DNA from: Trichosphaerium sp. ATCC 40318
Taxonomy: Eukaryota; Discosea; Flabellinia; Trichosidae
Direction: 5' to 3'
NCBI GenBank assembly: GCA_038496445.1
Contig: JALMLS010000271.1
Location: 124,001 to 188,000 of the forward strand
Length of the DNA: 64,000 bases
Shown in pieces: positions 13,321 through 25,328 of the stretch. Made by a program: the position numbers and the translations under genes. Positions within the stretch are counted from its first letter, which is position 1. Every line of letters begins with the position of its first letter. The notes under the pieces were generated by a model, which was not told the origin of the DNA, made no database searches, and was given only the letters and a program-made list of their open reading frames with translations.

Positions 13321-16179
13321 TTAACTTGAGCAACGTTCACTTGATCCATTTATAGCCTTTAAAGCCTTCTCACGTGCTGTTGATTTATATTCATTTCTTA
13401 CTTGTATTATTTTTTGAATAGATGACCGAGGAGATGTTTTATGAAGGAAAGGATGCTACAAAAGAAAAAAATGGTTAAACAAGAAAAAAACAAGAAAAAA
13501 AACCAGTTGTGTTCATTCACTTAAGCTATTTTTTTCAAGTATTTCTGTCATCACATGTGATTAATTTCTTACCTTTAGTAAATCTCTTGCTGTTGTTCTT
13601 TTTTTTGGATCAGGTTGAACACATTCGCTATAAAACGATTTTAAGTTTGGTGACCATTTATTACTAGTCAAAGGAGGTAATCCTTGTGTCACTGTAATAT
13701 ACATTGCTCGTAATGGTAGCTCATCCAAATAAGGAGGGTTACCCTAAATATAAAAATAAGTAAAAACTTTTTCCTCTTAATGCCATCGACTCTGTTGGTT
13801 GTCTCAACACGTCAAAAGAAAAAAAAAGCACAATTATCTTTTCGTCATTTCCTAGTTTCAAGTGTATCACGTGCCTCAATCATTTCTCTCAGAGTTATTC
13901 CAAGACTATATACATCAATCTTAGTATCATAACTCATACCACGTATAAGCTAAAGACACGGAAGTAAGTAAGAAAGAACAATCCAAAAGAACAACTCTTT
14001 TGTTACTCTAAGTAACTAGCAAAAAAATACCTCTGGAGCCATCCAATATGTAGTACCAACAGTAGTCTGCCTTGCATCACGCTCTTGGCTTAGTTGTACA
14101 GAGAATCCAAAATCAGCTAGATAATACATGTACGTTAACAGAATGTCCCAAAAATGTTACTTTGGTTTTTTACCTATTTTAATATCTCCAGCGGCGTTTA
14201 TGAGTAAGTTATCAGATTTTATGTCCTTTGTGATTTTGTTAGCGATAGTATTTTAAATGCTAGTACCCTATGTATTCTGTGAAGAGAATGTAGATAACTC
14301 AATCCTTTTAGAGTCTAGATAGTGGATCAACAAAAAAATTGAATTTTTCTCTCCGTTTTTTGAAACAACTGAAAAGGTCACGTGGCTGTGACGTTCGTAC
14401 CTCTCCACATACAAACGCTATTTCATACTCGCTTAAACGTAAACCTGCATCAAAGAATTCTAGTATATCATAAAGAGACCCAGCTTGCATGAACTAGGAC
14501 GCAAAAGGTTAACACAAAGCGCAAGCTTAAAAAAGTGTGTTTTGTCTTCAAGAGTACCTCCATTGCTATCCAAAGCATACAATCTTCTGTAAATGCATCA
14601 TAAAATCTAACTACATTAGGGTGCTCTGACTCTTTCATCATAGCAACCTCAGCAGCCATTAACGAAGCTAAAAAAAAGATTAACAAAAAACATACTACTT
14701 TTCAAGCTAAAAATAACTTGCCATTATCTGCGTCAATTTTCATTTTTTTCAATGCTACCCAGTTACCTTCTGTATCAATTGCTTTAAATACGTCACCCAC
14801 ACCACTAACAAAAAAAAATCAATTATATACAGAGTCATGAACAATAGAACATGTCAAGACGAAGAAAAAAAAAGAAGTTTTTTGATTCAACAAATACTGC
14901 TCAACGCTGTACCCTGTTCCTATTTTTGTAAGTGACACATAGTTTGTCAACACATTATCACTCAGTAGAGACACTACGGACAAAAATGAGTTGTGTTATT
15001 TCGATGCTGAAGGAGGTTACCTAAAGTCGGAACATTTGCTTTTGAAGGCAAAGGAACTGGTTCGTATTTGCCTTCTTGAAGGCTTTGATAGAAACTACAT
15101 ACTTCCACAGCAGCTTCTTTCTCTTTTTCGTTCTATAAATATAAAGTTAAGCCTTCAGATCACGTGGACACGGTGTAACAAATAGTGAAAAACAACGTAC
15201 ACAAACCACAATACCCTGCTCAATAAGCCATTTTTCCCATGAAGGTGGAAGTCCAGTTAATCCTGTACGTGCATTCATATCAACATGTATATGATGTTGT
15301 ACATCAAACGGAGCTCCAACAATACTATAGTCAGCTCTAAAGTTGATTAGTTATCTAAAAATCTCAACTGAACGGAAATACATCAAAGAAAAAAATTTAC
15401 TGTTGGATTCAAAGAATGGGCTCGAGTAAGTTCCTTAAATAGGAAAGATACAAACTCACCCCAAGTCATGTCTATAATCAAAAATGACGCAAGACAATAT
15501 AAACAATACGCTCAATGAAGAAAGTTAAAGCAATTTAGCGCTAAGGTTCGGAAAATCGAAAAAAGTAATTTCTGGTCCGAATATAGCTGAGTACCCTTTG
15601 TTTAATGCGTCTATCCAGTCCTTGAGTAATATCGCGTTCATACAATCAATATAAAAGACCTTTTGGCTTGTCGTTGAAGTTATGCATAGAACGTGAGGTC
15701 TCTTTTGAGAACCAGTGTTAAACTTAGCAGAGGGCACCGCAGTAGCGTTTTCAAGCCGGATGACGCCTGTTAAGCGTTCTAAGCGCTAGTTTGGTTTAGT
15801 ATTGATTTTAATTGCCAGAAACGCTTTAAAATAACGTTTTAAGGCGTCAAGTACACTTTGGCGGTTGAGAACCAAAAGAAAACTGCAAGTGCCGTTTTTG
15901 TCTGTTTGAAATGGTACATGACTGGGTGACTACGTACATTTTCGCTTTTAAAGTATAATAAACGATTGTCTTTGAGTACAAACCAACGTTTCTTCCAATT
16001 TTTTCTCACATGGCCTTTGAAGACGTTAGAACGCGTCGGTACGACAGTGACAACCTCTTTTGGTCAAGTATCCTGTCTTATCTGGTGAAGCGCGTGATCC
16101 GGCTATAAACTAGATAGAATAAGGCCAAAAATCCTTTAAAAATACGTACAGCATCGTCTATAAGCTGTTGTGGTTCCAT
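13321..16179 (-). CDS. PAK/Cla4-type protein kinase: PH - CRIB - STE20 kinase
   Basis: Serine/threonine kinase activated by Cdc42/Rac GTPases at membranes; role in actin and polarity. Start [10 protein letters not shown] at 16179. The next exons build a PH domain ([20 protein letters not shown] at about 16050-15990, then [20 protein letters not shown] at about 15660-15600). A CRIB/PBD motif follows ([16 protein letters not shown] at about 15330-15290, with [10 protein letters not shown]). The kinase has the ATP-binding Lys in [10 protein letters not shown], a catalytic loop split by introns ([14 protein letters not shown]), [17 protein letters not shown], and the STE20-typical HPFLHK at the C-terminus before a short basic tail. 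This order matches fungal Cla4/Skm1 rather than PAK1 (no PH). At least 14 short exons. It looks intact. Confidence 0.88.
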
Positions 16180-18050
16180 TGAGAGTGAAATATAAATATG
16201 ACACGGAACTTAACCAAAAACTGCAATTCGCGGATATGATATCATTGGTAAGATTGTTGACGCTCTATTCAATAGTGTACGCATTGGAAAGCTTCGTTAA
16301 GTTAAAACAAAGTACAATAACGGTTTTTATCATTACTTCCGCTAGTTGCTATTGATACGCGCTACTGACGCTTGTTTGAATGCGTTCATTGTTATAAAAG
16401 CTTTCAAAACGTGTATTAACCTGCCATAGACCCAAACTCGAAGATATACAGCAGAACTAAGACAACAAGCTTGTTTAGTTGCGTCTGAAATACTTCTTAG
16501 TCCTATGAGTGTGTCATTGTGATGTAAACGTGATTTATTACTTCAGCTTCACATCTTGCATGAGTGTTGGTGAAGTAATCATTTGTAACCTCGACTCATG
16601 GGAAAAACAGTTTGTTGAACAAAAAATGCAAAAAAAACCAGAAAGAGAAAAGAAACTAATTCCTTCCATCTCTTTTTTTCCATGTTTGTTAACCGACTTC
16701 ACCTTTGTGTCTAAACCGTGTTACACCCCAAATTGTCGTTACCAGGCGAAACCGCTTCGTTAACATCTCTAGTCAGATCAGACATCTAAGAAGAACCCTC
16801 AGCCTTATATTGTGCTAGAGGACATTGTATTATTTCTCAAAGTTTTAATATTTTTTATTCATTGTTGATAAGCAACGGAAACATTTTCTTCTTTACAAAA
16901 CGGTGCAAGTATCCTGTTACAAGTTGTTTACATTAACAAGATGCAAGAACTTTTTCAAATTCTAAGCGTTGAGCTTCCCACCAGGAATAGTTCAGGTCTT
17001 GCAATCTCACTTTTTAACTGTAATCTACCAACCGTTTCAAACCCACGTGATTTAAATATTTTATATGACACCTAGCTGCGTTTAAAAAGCGTACAGCAAA
17101 CGCTGGTGGGGTTTTGGGAGGTTTTAACGTTAGTACACCTTCATTGATGTTTGGATGCTGCCACAGCGCTTTGGTTAGCGTGGTTTAGGCGCTACCAAAG
17201 CGCTAGTAAGTTATATACACGTACGTTGATTTTTGAAGCAAAACATACAGCAAACAGTTTTCAATGCCTTCATACTGTTTGCTGTAATGCGATAGCTTTG
17301 TAAGACATCACAACGTTTAATTCCCTTTTAGCTCATTTAAGACTCTTTGTTTTGATCGTACCGAGTACAATGTGCGTAGGTAAAATACTGTGATCATCTT
17401 CCATGGTCTATTAAAGCTGAGATTGAAATATTTTCAGACACTTGTAATTTGAATGATTTGTTTCAACATCTCAAGTGTTTTCAATTCGATGTCAAAGCTT
17501 GGCTATTTCTGTTTGTTTGGATATAAGTGGCCAGTGAAAATACGCTTCAACGCCCACGTGAGAGATATAGGTGAAGCTCCACTAGTTGGACCAGTAGATG
17601 TACATCAAATGAATGTTATGTTTTTTCTTAGTCTCACTCATACAACTGATTAAGGCAAAGCACATGTTGATTGCGCTAAATCCAAGCTCTGTATGCTATT
17701 CAGCAAGAGGGTGTGAAAGTGTTTTTTTTTTTTTCAGTCACGTGCGGTATTGTTTTCATTTATCTCCAGATGGTAAAACACCTTGTGCTTACGACTTTAT
17801 GTGAGCAAGAAAAGTCACTTGAGGAAACAAATACTGACCCATTCAACCCGACTAAATGTTCATTGTGGCTCAGGGTACTCAGCGTGCTCAAGGTGATTTT
17901 ACGTGAGTGGCGTCATTCTGTTTTCAGAGAAATCACAAATTCAACTGCAACCTTAGGCAATTTCAGAGAATTCGGATATTCATCGGACAAACTTTAGTCT
18001 CTTCACGTCTGTGAACTTAAACCATACCAAAATAACCAAACAAAGACAAA
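16180..18050. other. Long region without a supported gene
   Basis: 1.9 kb. Several ORFs of 60-95 codons occur on the plus strand (for example 17453-17653 and 17713-17997), but none shows a domain or sensible splice partners. The segment around 17545-17610 (KIRFNAHVRDIGEAPLVGPV) reads somewhat protein-like and could be an isolated exon or relic. CACGTG occurs near 17043, 17555 and 17740. Confidence 0.3.
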
Positions 18051-18401
18051 ATGCAGCTCTTCTACATTACTATTGCTATTGTATTCCTATCACTATACGT
18101 ACAAACAACTGATGGTAAATGCGCTTTCAAATGGGCTTCTCGAACATTCAAACATGGAGGAAAAGGGTTCTGTGTCGAGAGATGGGGTTCTTGTCCTCTA
18201 CCAGGAGCTAATGGCAAATGGTATTCATCATACAACGAAATAGATGGAGGAAAGATTCAGTGTGCTGGTACTGGAGACTCAGGTAAATGCAGATGTAAGC
18301 GTTGTAAGAACAGAAACGTTGATGGAAAGAGCTGTAACAAAAGAATCACGTCTCAAAAAGTAACTGATTGTAATGGTCTCAGTACTTTCAAATGTGAATA
18401 A
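18051..18401 (+). CDS. Secreted cysteine-rich protein, WGSCP family, long form
   Basis: 116 residues. A signal peptide (MQLFYITIAIVFLSLYVQT, cleavage near residues 21-23) precedes a mature chain with about ten cysteines, so it is probably disulfide-stabilised and secreted. The core GFCVERWGSCPLPGANG aligns with TYCADVWGSCPYTNYDG of the proteins at 28470-28875 and 31811-32215. The later CRCKRCKNRNVDGKSC aligns with CGRKCSQRTPSAGRC, so all belong to one family even though this member has no intron. Its function is unknown. Secreted proteins like this may act in defence, predation or matrix, but nothing here decides it. An AATAAA-like signal follows about 60 nt after the stop. Confidence 0.75.
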   Translation: MQLFYITIAIVFLSLYVQTTDGKCAFKWASRTFKHGGKGFCVERWGSCPLPGANGKWYSSYNEIDGGKIQCAGTGDSGKCRCKRCKNRNVDGKSCNKRITSQKVTDCNGLSTFKCE

Positions 18402-19238
18402 TTCTAAGCAAAGGCAATGATAACCTACCATACCCCTTAATTTTGGGTTTGTAGTAAAATAAAAAGAAACAATTTTATTATTATGTCAGTTTATTGACAC
18501 GACGGTACATTCCATATGCCTAGGCATGTAGCAAAGTAAACACCAACGATTGCGATCCCTTGTGACCACCATTAAACGATTGCAAGCTGTTGAACCACAC
18601 CCGCTGTGGGTACAATGGTTGTTTTTTAAAAAGGTTGATGGGTGTTGGGTGTTGGACTCCCGTCCTTTGGGTTTGATGGGTTTCCAGTACCTGTCTGGCT
18701 TGAAAGCGGCCTGAATAACATCTGCATGTGCTAAATGTACTTACCAATTGATGATAACGAATACTATCTATATTATTGCATTTGCTGAAAGTTAAAGTTC
18801 TAACACTCTCAGTTTGCTTTCTTCTATCAACTAACCAAGGAAAACTAACTATTAAATACAGACGATGTTGGGAGGAAGATAAAATGACTTATGGCAGTAC
18901 ACGTGTTTTACTCCGTTACAGACGTTTGGGTAAACTAAAAGTAAGATTACATAAAATAAGAAACTATTCCAGCATAATTTTCGGCATTGGTTAGAAGCCC
19001 ACCTGACGCCACTCTCTAAACTTGCTTGGTATGACAGCTAAAGTGTACACGTGTACGAACAGAATCAACATAAACACACAAATCCAATCATGACAATCTT
19101 CTTATATCGTTTGAATAAAGTGGTATTATTTTCGGCGAGGCTCAAAGTATTTTTGGAGGTGTGACTGACAAACGGACTTAACAAGTGGTCTCAGAAGAAA
19201 ACTTTGGTATGTGAGACATCTTTACTAATGTGTAGCGC
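18402..19238. other. Intergenic
   Basis: Contains a short G/T-rich stretch (about 18630-18690) with repeated TGGGTGTTGGG-like units. One plus-strand ORF (18776-18994) has no ATG support or domain. Nothing else is evident. Confidence 0.25.
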
Positions 19239-19638
19239 TTATTTACATTCATAGCGGGTAACCTTAGGTCTACCTTCATAAAACATACTGCCATCATCAT
19301 GGTTACATCTTCCAGCGCTTGGTGTTCTCTGATTGCATCGTCTGCCACACTTTCTCTTGTTTGGAATTCGATAGAACTAAGTACAATGTAAGCAATGATA
19401 TCATAGCTTGTAAAAGTCCTGACCAGCACGTACATTACTATAATAGGTATCCGGACATGAACCCCATTTATCAGAACAATAAGTTCCACCGTTACCATCA
19501 GTCGGAGTAGAGTTTTGAGCACCATTTACCAACACATGATTCTTCTTCTTCGTTATTTCCTGCTACTGAGCATACAAACATCAATACAACGAAAATAGTG
19601 GTCAATGATAACATAGTCTTTGAAGAAAAGGTGTTCAT
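19239..19638 (-). pseudogene. Cysteine-rich WGSCP-family gene with 2-nt frameshift
   Basis: Same architecture as the genes at 28470-28875 and 31811-32215: exon 1 19638-19434, intron 19433-19377 starting GTACGTGC, exon 2 19376-19239. In both intact copies exon 1 is 207 nt; here it is 205 nt, because two bases are missing after the codons for GKWCSKLY. Reading then meets a stop at once. Exon 2 is still open and conserved (ends TRYECK). So it is either a recent pseudogene or a sequencing/assembly error. The signal-peptide part (MNTFSSKTMLSL) is unchanged. Confidence 0.8.
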
Positions 19639-19735
19639 TTTGGGGTTAAATCCTTATTTTTATTTTTAGATGAGAGAAAACTCGTCAATTTTTGTTCACA
19701 TAGGTTTATCCGATGAATCCCCAATTTCACTTAAC
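19639..19735 (-). promoter_or_regulatory. Conserved upstream block of the cysteine-rich genes
   Basis: About 95 nt directly upstream of the ATG are shared with the upstream regions of the two other short-form genes (28876-28975 and 31712-31810), including ATGAGAGAAAACTCGTCA and TTTATCCGATGAATCCCC. Beyond this the locus diverges from the other two. Retention in all three copies suggests promoter and 5' UTR, though common descent alone would also explain it. Confidence 0.5.
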
Positions 19736-20077
19736 TTTCAAAAACATTATTGAGCTTTCAAAACACCATGGATGGTTGACAAAAACCCACAGATGTTAAT
19801 TCAAGAACGCTAAAAACGGTTCATTTAATAGGCGTTCAACCACGGTCAGTAGATGAACCAACAATGGTTCTAAGAAAGTAATATAAAATCTTCATTCATT
19901 ATCAAGCTAACATTGAAAGTGTGAAAATAAACTAAAACATCTGTTGACTCATGACTCAACTGTTGATGATTGTTTTGAACAATAAAAACTGTTCCTGTTT
20001 CATTTCAATGAATACTTAAGTTTATAAACCATCATCGCCAGATGCTTGAGTTGTCCACCCCCCACACCACTTTGTAT
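19736..20077. other. Intergenic
   Basis: No coding or structural signal was seen in this 340-nt stretch. Confidence 0.25.
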
Positions 20078-20704
20078 TTAAGGGACAGATTGTTTTAATA
20101 ACCGATGTACACCACAAGCTTCAAGGAACTTTCTAAAAATAGATATTCTACGAGGTAAACCAACATAAGAAAGAAAGTCTTTGTAAAACTCTTCTTTACC
20201 CTCCTCTGTCTTTTTTCCCTCTTTTTCAAATTCGAATGCCGCCATACTATATGAATGGTGGTATTTCAATGTGCTTCCATTCCATGTAATCGATATAATA
20301 AAATTTCTTCCTTTTTGTTCGCTGTAAACAACCTTTAGACATGAACCAGGTACAACAGCTTCCCATCCTTTGATTAAATGTTGCCTGTTGCTTCCTTGAT
20401 GATACCTATACACAAAACTCCAAGCAACAAGCTTAACAAGCCTTCCCATGCCTTCATTATTAGCCTTGACATACTCGTATGGCCAACCCTTATTTTTCCA
20501 GTTTGATTTGTGCCTGATTGTGTTTTTTTCGTTTCTGGGCTGTTTATACAATCTAATTTGCTTTCTATCCACAAATAAACTCTGTAAACTATCTATCTTT
20601 CCAATATCTAGCCAATTAGAGCATACTTTTAGAGAACAAGCATAAGAAGGCATGTCAAGGTATCCTATAATGTTGTAGAGTATTTCATTGGGTAGGTTCT
20701 CCAT
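20078..20704 (-). CDS. F-box protein, 208 aa
   Basis: Starts MENLPNEILYNIIGYLDMPS at 20704, a clear F-box (LPNEIL...CSLKVCSNWL), chosen over the upstream in-frame GTG because the F-box consensus begins here. The rest (about 160 residues) has no repeats that I recognise; it is basic, with a central region GWEAVVPGSCLKVVYSEQKG and a Glu/Lys-rich stretch before FYKDFLSYVGLPRRISIF. Likely an SCF substrate receptor; the target is unknown. No intron. Confidence 0.72.
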   Translation of the reverse strand: MENLPNEILYNIIGYLDMPSYACSLKVCSNWLDIGKIDSLQSLFVDRKQIRLYKQPRNEKNTIRHKSNWKNKGWPYEYVKANNEGMGRLVKLVAWSFVYRYHQGSNRQHLIKGWEAVVPGSCLKVVYSEQKGRNFIISITWNGSTLKYHHSYSMAAFEFEKEGKKTEEGKEEFYKDFLSYVGLPRRISIFRKFLEACGVHRLLKQSVP

Positions 20705-20815
20705 TTTCAATAAGATAGTATTTTTGCTCACGTGAAAAAATGAATGTACTATGACATAGTCCACAGAAGTAAATCTAAGGCGACTTAAAGTTATTGTTTA
20801 ATTTTCTTAATTCCT

Positions 20816-21500
20816 TCTTGTAGAGCTGCTCCGCGAGAGCTAAAGCATCAGTCATGTCATTTATAATGCTGTGAATGGAGTACATCATGCGCTAATCCAG
20901 CTATTCTCAACGATTTGGTACCCAATTTGTTAACTTCTTTGTATTTGTTTCTAACGTATTGCAGCTCCGTGCAAAATGGGGCTTGCAAGGATACATCACT
21001 GCTGATAATGCTGTTCAGGTTGGTTATCATGTTATCTAAATGTAAGTATAACGTGGTTTTGTAGACGTACGCAACACACCAATACACAAACAACAGACAA
21101 ACATGCGAAATAGGATAGAAAATCACGGGAGTACAGAGATCCCAAGAAACCAGTTTTCGACTTTAAAGGTTAGTATAGTACTATGAGGCTTAGCATTCTT
21201 CATTTTTGCCAAGTTAAAAAGCCATAACTGAAATCCGCTCTAAAACTATTTTATTGCAGTATTCTCTTGTGAGGTAACAGGTTATACTCTTCTCTTAGGA
21301 GAGTGTTGTATATTTGTTTCACTACTCAAGCTGCTGGTACAGCTACTTCCCGCTTTTCTTTAATTGATTCAGCAACATTTTCTCTAATTTTGATTACCTC
21401 AATACACGTGCTTTCTCTTCATAGCTCTCGACTATCTTTAACACTTCTTTGGTGTTTGATTTTCTGTTAGGATAACTAAATTTTAACCATAATTCGGGCA
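20816..21500 (-). pseudogene. Possible decayed or intron-split coiled-coil gene pieces
   Basis: Two minus-strand stretches read as protein. About 21500-21395 gives MPELWLKFSYPNRKSNTKEV, followed after a one-base frame change by a Glu/Lys-rich helix (IRENVAESIKEKREV). About 21126-20859 gives LHLDNMITNLNSIISSDVSL and CTELQYVRNKYKEVNKLGTK. Neither makes a full gene. A 47-nt intron (GTACTC...TTTAG) could rescue the second piece. Their composition recalls the coiled-coil gene at 21804-22531, so these may be fragments of the same family. Low confidence. Confidence 0.25.
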
Positions 21501-21803
21501 TGTGACTGAACTAAAGTTGACTCACCACAGTGAACCTAACGCTGTACGAGTACAACCAGTGCACTGAGTCGCACTGGACACGAGTTTTAACCCCTGTAAT
21601 TTTTGGCATCGACTGACTAAGCAACTTGAAATGGTCTCAATTTCAGAAAAAACTAGGAAAAATAAATCGCCTAAGCATTCTATACCATTCACTCTATGTT
21701 GGTGCTGTGATGCTTGAAGCGTATTATCCAAAAAACTCATTTTGTATACAATTAGAATTTTCAAAGGCTCAAAGGAGTACCCTTTGACGTTCAAGTCGGA
21801 AAG

Positions 21804-22531
21804 TCAGCTGTTTTTTTTCTCTTTTTCGGTGTAGTAACGTAACCTTTCTTTCAATGCTACTACTTCGCCCTGAAGTTTTTGCTTGCTGTTAAGTATCTGG
21901 CCAAGTTTCTCCTCTAACATGTCGTATCCTTTTGTGACGCCCTTGATAGTTTTTTCATGACCTTGCACGTAGCTTCTGTAGAACTTTATCAGTATTGTAG
22001 TGTGTTTAAAACGTGAACGTACTCTTCATACATTTGTTGCTTTACTTGTAGGTATTTAGAGTATTCACGTGTCATTCTGAACGCAAGTGCTGTAAAACAA
22101 CATTAATACATGAGAAAAGTTGAAGAAATCGTACAGTGCATAGAGAAGGTCTCGTATCTTTGCCCGCAAGCTTGCACGAACCTACCAAGTGAACAAGTAA
22201 CGTCATTAGCATCATCAATATCGTTGATATTGTTGTGGTAAAATGCATTGCGTTGATTTACCAAGTACTCAAATTCTTTGTAAGCGCATTCAGGATCGGG
22301 TAATATGGTTGCCACTTTGCTCCAATAGTCTGTTGGCATGCGCTTTATTCCACGCTCTTTTTTTCCCTGAATTTTTAAGCGCCATTTTGTCACGTCAAAG
22401 CGGATTGGGTCGCCTTTAGGGTCCATAAAACGGGCGTAAAAATCAGTTGATTTTAGTATGTCATTTTTCTTGGCGTGGCAGTATACTCTATACAACACTG
22501 AACTTGCAATCACGCAAGCAGCTCTCATCAC
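21804..22531 (-). CDS. Uncharacterised protein with C-terminal coiled coil
   Basis: Family not recognised. The first ATG is at 22528, but the frame is open further upstream to about 22600 (ELFQFYQSTALSYKHPFFI), so the true start may be there or in an earlier exon. The N-terminal part includes RAACVIASSVLYRVYCHAKK and RMPTDYWSKVATILPDPECA. A short intron begins after CSLG (acceptor about 22093). A second, 47-nt intron (GTACGTTCAC...CTACAG) restores frame into KGYDMLEEKLGQILNSKQKL, a strong heptad-type helix rich in Lys/Glu, ending EKKNS. A hydrophobic segment near the N-terminus could be a membrane anchor or signal. A decayed inverted copy lies at 27715-28375, showing that the block was duplicated. 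Confidence 0.5.
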
Positions 22532-22609
22532 ACAAAAGAGTATGAAGAAGGGGTGTTTGTAACTTAGCGCTGTACTCTGATAGAACTGAAAAAGCTCTCC
22601 CCGGATTGC

Positions 22610-23181
22610 GTATTTGTATTATCGGGTATCTAAAACTTGTAAGAAAGTGAGGCGCATATTAAAAGTTCGTCCAGACGCCAATCCTTGTTGGCTTCAGTGT
22701 CTCATATAAGAGCTAATACTGAAATTACAGCTTGTCATAATCGCTTAACCCAACCTTGAACAAATAAAGAAAAAAACAAGAAAACTTGCGATGGTTAAAA
22801 GTGAGTACTCTGTTGACTACACTGTGCGGAGCGTCACTCTCATACCATTTGCTTTCATAAAGTTTACCATTCTATCTACTTCAGCGAGCGTATGTAACGA
22901 ACTCATCAATCTCAAACACATGTTTTGTACATTGGGTTCGCTCGTTAATATACCAATTTACTGCATTCTCTGTACGCCACAATTACAGTTATTTCCAAGA
23001 CATCTTTCATACTTTCTCGCATCATGATACTTTCTGTAAATGAAAGGTCAATAGTATGAACACCAGCAAGGGCCCTTGATGCTTTCATTTGTTATTTCTG
23101 TATTTCCGGTAAATATTATGAATCTACGGTCCTTTATGGAGATATTGGTTGACTTTTAAACTTCACCAACATAGAAAAGCA
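22610..23181. other. Intergenic
   Basis: Upstream region of the carboxypeptidase. The plus-strand ORF at 22791-23027 starts with an ATG but shows no domain and no continuation. Confidence 0.3.
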
Positions 23182-25328
23182 ATGCGTTGTGTTATTCTTC
23201 TTCTTGCTTTATTATCCATTGTGGCAGCTGAATCAATCGGTGGGCACGTTTTGGTACGGTTATTATTAATCATTTAAAACGACGTTTGACGGGCGTTAAA
23301 TTGCTTTTACAAGCAAACATAGTGTTTTGTACAGCTCTTAGTTATCTTTATTACGTTATTTATTACTATCGCTTATTACAGCCTGTAGGTCAATAAAGAC
23401 TACGGCGCTTACGTCTACTACAACGTACAACCAAGTCAAAACGATTTTAAGAAAGATCCAGTCGTTTTATGGCTTCAAGGAGGCCCTGGCTGTTCATCAC
23501 TGTTTGGTACGTCAAAAGAAAAAAAAGCAAGCACAAGAAATATCTTTTAACTTTTTTTTTTTTTAAAGGATCGTTTGTGGAGAATGGTCCACAGCTCATC
23601 TCAAAAAATGGATCTTTACATGATAACCCATGGTCATGGAATACAAATGCTACTGTTATCTACATAGATAGTCCAGTTGGTACAGGGTGAGACTGAGATA
23701 AAATTACAAAAAATCACGTGATTTTTTTTTCTGTTTCTGACTTTTTTTTCTAAAACTGAAGGTACTCCTACGTTGAGAATCCAATTGGTTATGTGACAAA
23801 TGAAAAAGTATTAGCAGAAGAGCTATATACTACATTATACGCTATATTATTCGACATTGTACCCGAACTTGGATCTTTACCGTTTTATGTTTTCGGCGAA
23901 AGTTATGGTACGTATTTTTTTGAATTTTTTCGGGTTTTTTTGGAATACCAGACAAGTAACTTTATTTTATCTCTTAGCTGGAAAATATGTACCTTGGATA
24001 GCGCACACAATACTTGAGAATAATCCTAAAGCTTCAAAAGAGATTCTACTCGAAGGTATTGGCATAGGCGACGGATGGGTTCAACCTTACTACCAAGGTA
24101 TGAAAAAATCGATTAAAACTCTTTTTTCCCGCGTGTATCACGTGTCTTGAAAGTAATTTTGTTTTTGCTTACACTCATCAACAGCTGGATCATATGCAAC
24201 GTTTTTATATTATCATAACTTGATAAACAAAGCTGAACTTGTACGTTGTTTTGGGAAACCCAAAAAAAAAAAAACTAAAAAAAACACATAAATAATGTTA
24301 ACTGTTTTATCTCCTTTAGGATGTTGCGAAAACTACCTTTGCACTTTATCAGGAACAAATTGATGCTGGGGATTATGTCCTAGCTGCTTTTACAGGCAAT
24401 ATAATGTAATAAGCAAGCGTGTTTGGACTTTGTTGTTAAAAAAAGTTGCTAGGTTGGGCGTTTTAGTTGAAGCTGCTGGTGGCGTTGATGTTTATGATAT
24501 TCGCGTCAAAGTTGATCCAACAGATGTCCTACAAGTTAGTCTAAAGCGTGATTAATCTAATATATTGATTATTGAACCTAGACCGCATTAACAAAGTATC
24601 TAAATGAACCAGCAACAAAGGCTAAGATGGGTGCAGGTAAGAGCCGATATAAGAGATAAGATATACTAAATCTCGTTTTTCTTTGTTTCAGGAAACGCTG
24701 AGTGGAGCGCTTGTGCAGTTGTTCCAAATTTATTCCTGTTGGATGATGAAACCAGGTCTTCTGAGATGCTATTCCCTGGAATTCTAGAGAAAATACCAGT
24801 TGCGTATCTGTTACACTCCTTTTGTCTGAAACCTGGTTTGAAACTTGGTTTTTTCTTCTCCTTGTGAATGCATCTCCTCGTTTAATGAATATCATAAACA
24901 GGATATTGCTAACTGGTTGTGATAGGTTCTATTGTACAATGGCGACTATGATTTGATTTGTAATATGTTTGGTACAACAGATTGGGCCTCAAGGATGCAA
25001 TGGCCATATAAACAGCAATTTGATGATGCCAGAAATACCACGTGGGTTGTAGATGGTTCAAAAGCAGGATACTACAAGGTAAGCGGTCAGAAGACTAATC
25101 ATGATAATAAATCACGTGGGTTTTTTTTGATTTTTGCTTTAACACGTGTTGTTTTAGGGCGCTGGAAAGCCTAAACTTACTCATTTGATTGTACATGATG
25201 CAGGTAAGACTTTGGCTTTGTTATAATTTTGTTGCTGACTGAGAACGTCCCTAGGACACATGGCTCCATTCAACCAACCAAAAAACACACATTCAATGCT
25301 GTACTCCTTTATCAAGGGCGACTTGTAA
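23182..25328 (+). CDS. Serine carboxypeptidase, S10 family (CPVL-like)
   Basis: Removes C-terminal residues from peptides, normally in lysosome/vacuole or secreted. Start MRCVILLLALLSIVAAES is a signal peptide. Spliced exons give VVLWLQGGPGCSSLFGSFVE (oxyanion hole), YIDSPVGTGYSYVENP, FYVFGESYAGKYVPWIAH (nucleophile Ser in GESYA), GIGIGDGWVQP, VLLYNGDYDLICN (catalytic Asp) and VHDAGHMAPFNQPKNT (catalytic His). The whole catalytic triad is present. The pattern LQGGPG and PVGTG with FVENGP is closest to vitellogenic-like carboxypeptidases (CPVL). About ten introns, many beginning GTACG or GTAAG; several contain CACGTG. Ends with a hydrophobic MLYSFIKGDL. Confidence 0.93.

Noticed and set aside
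19178-19525. 115-codon minus-strand ORF in the cysteine-rich pseudogene
   Set aside because: It runs through the intron in the wrong frame; the conserved reading gives the two-exon WGSCP protein with a frameshift.
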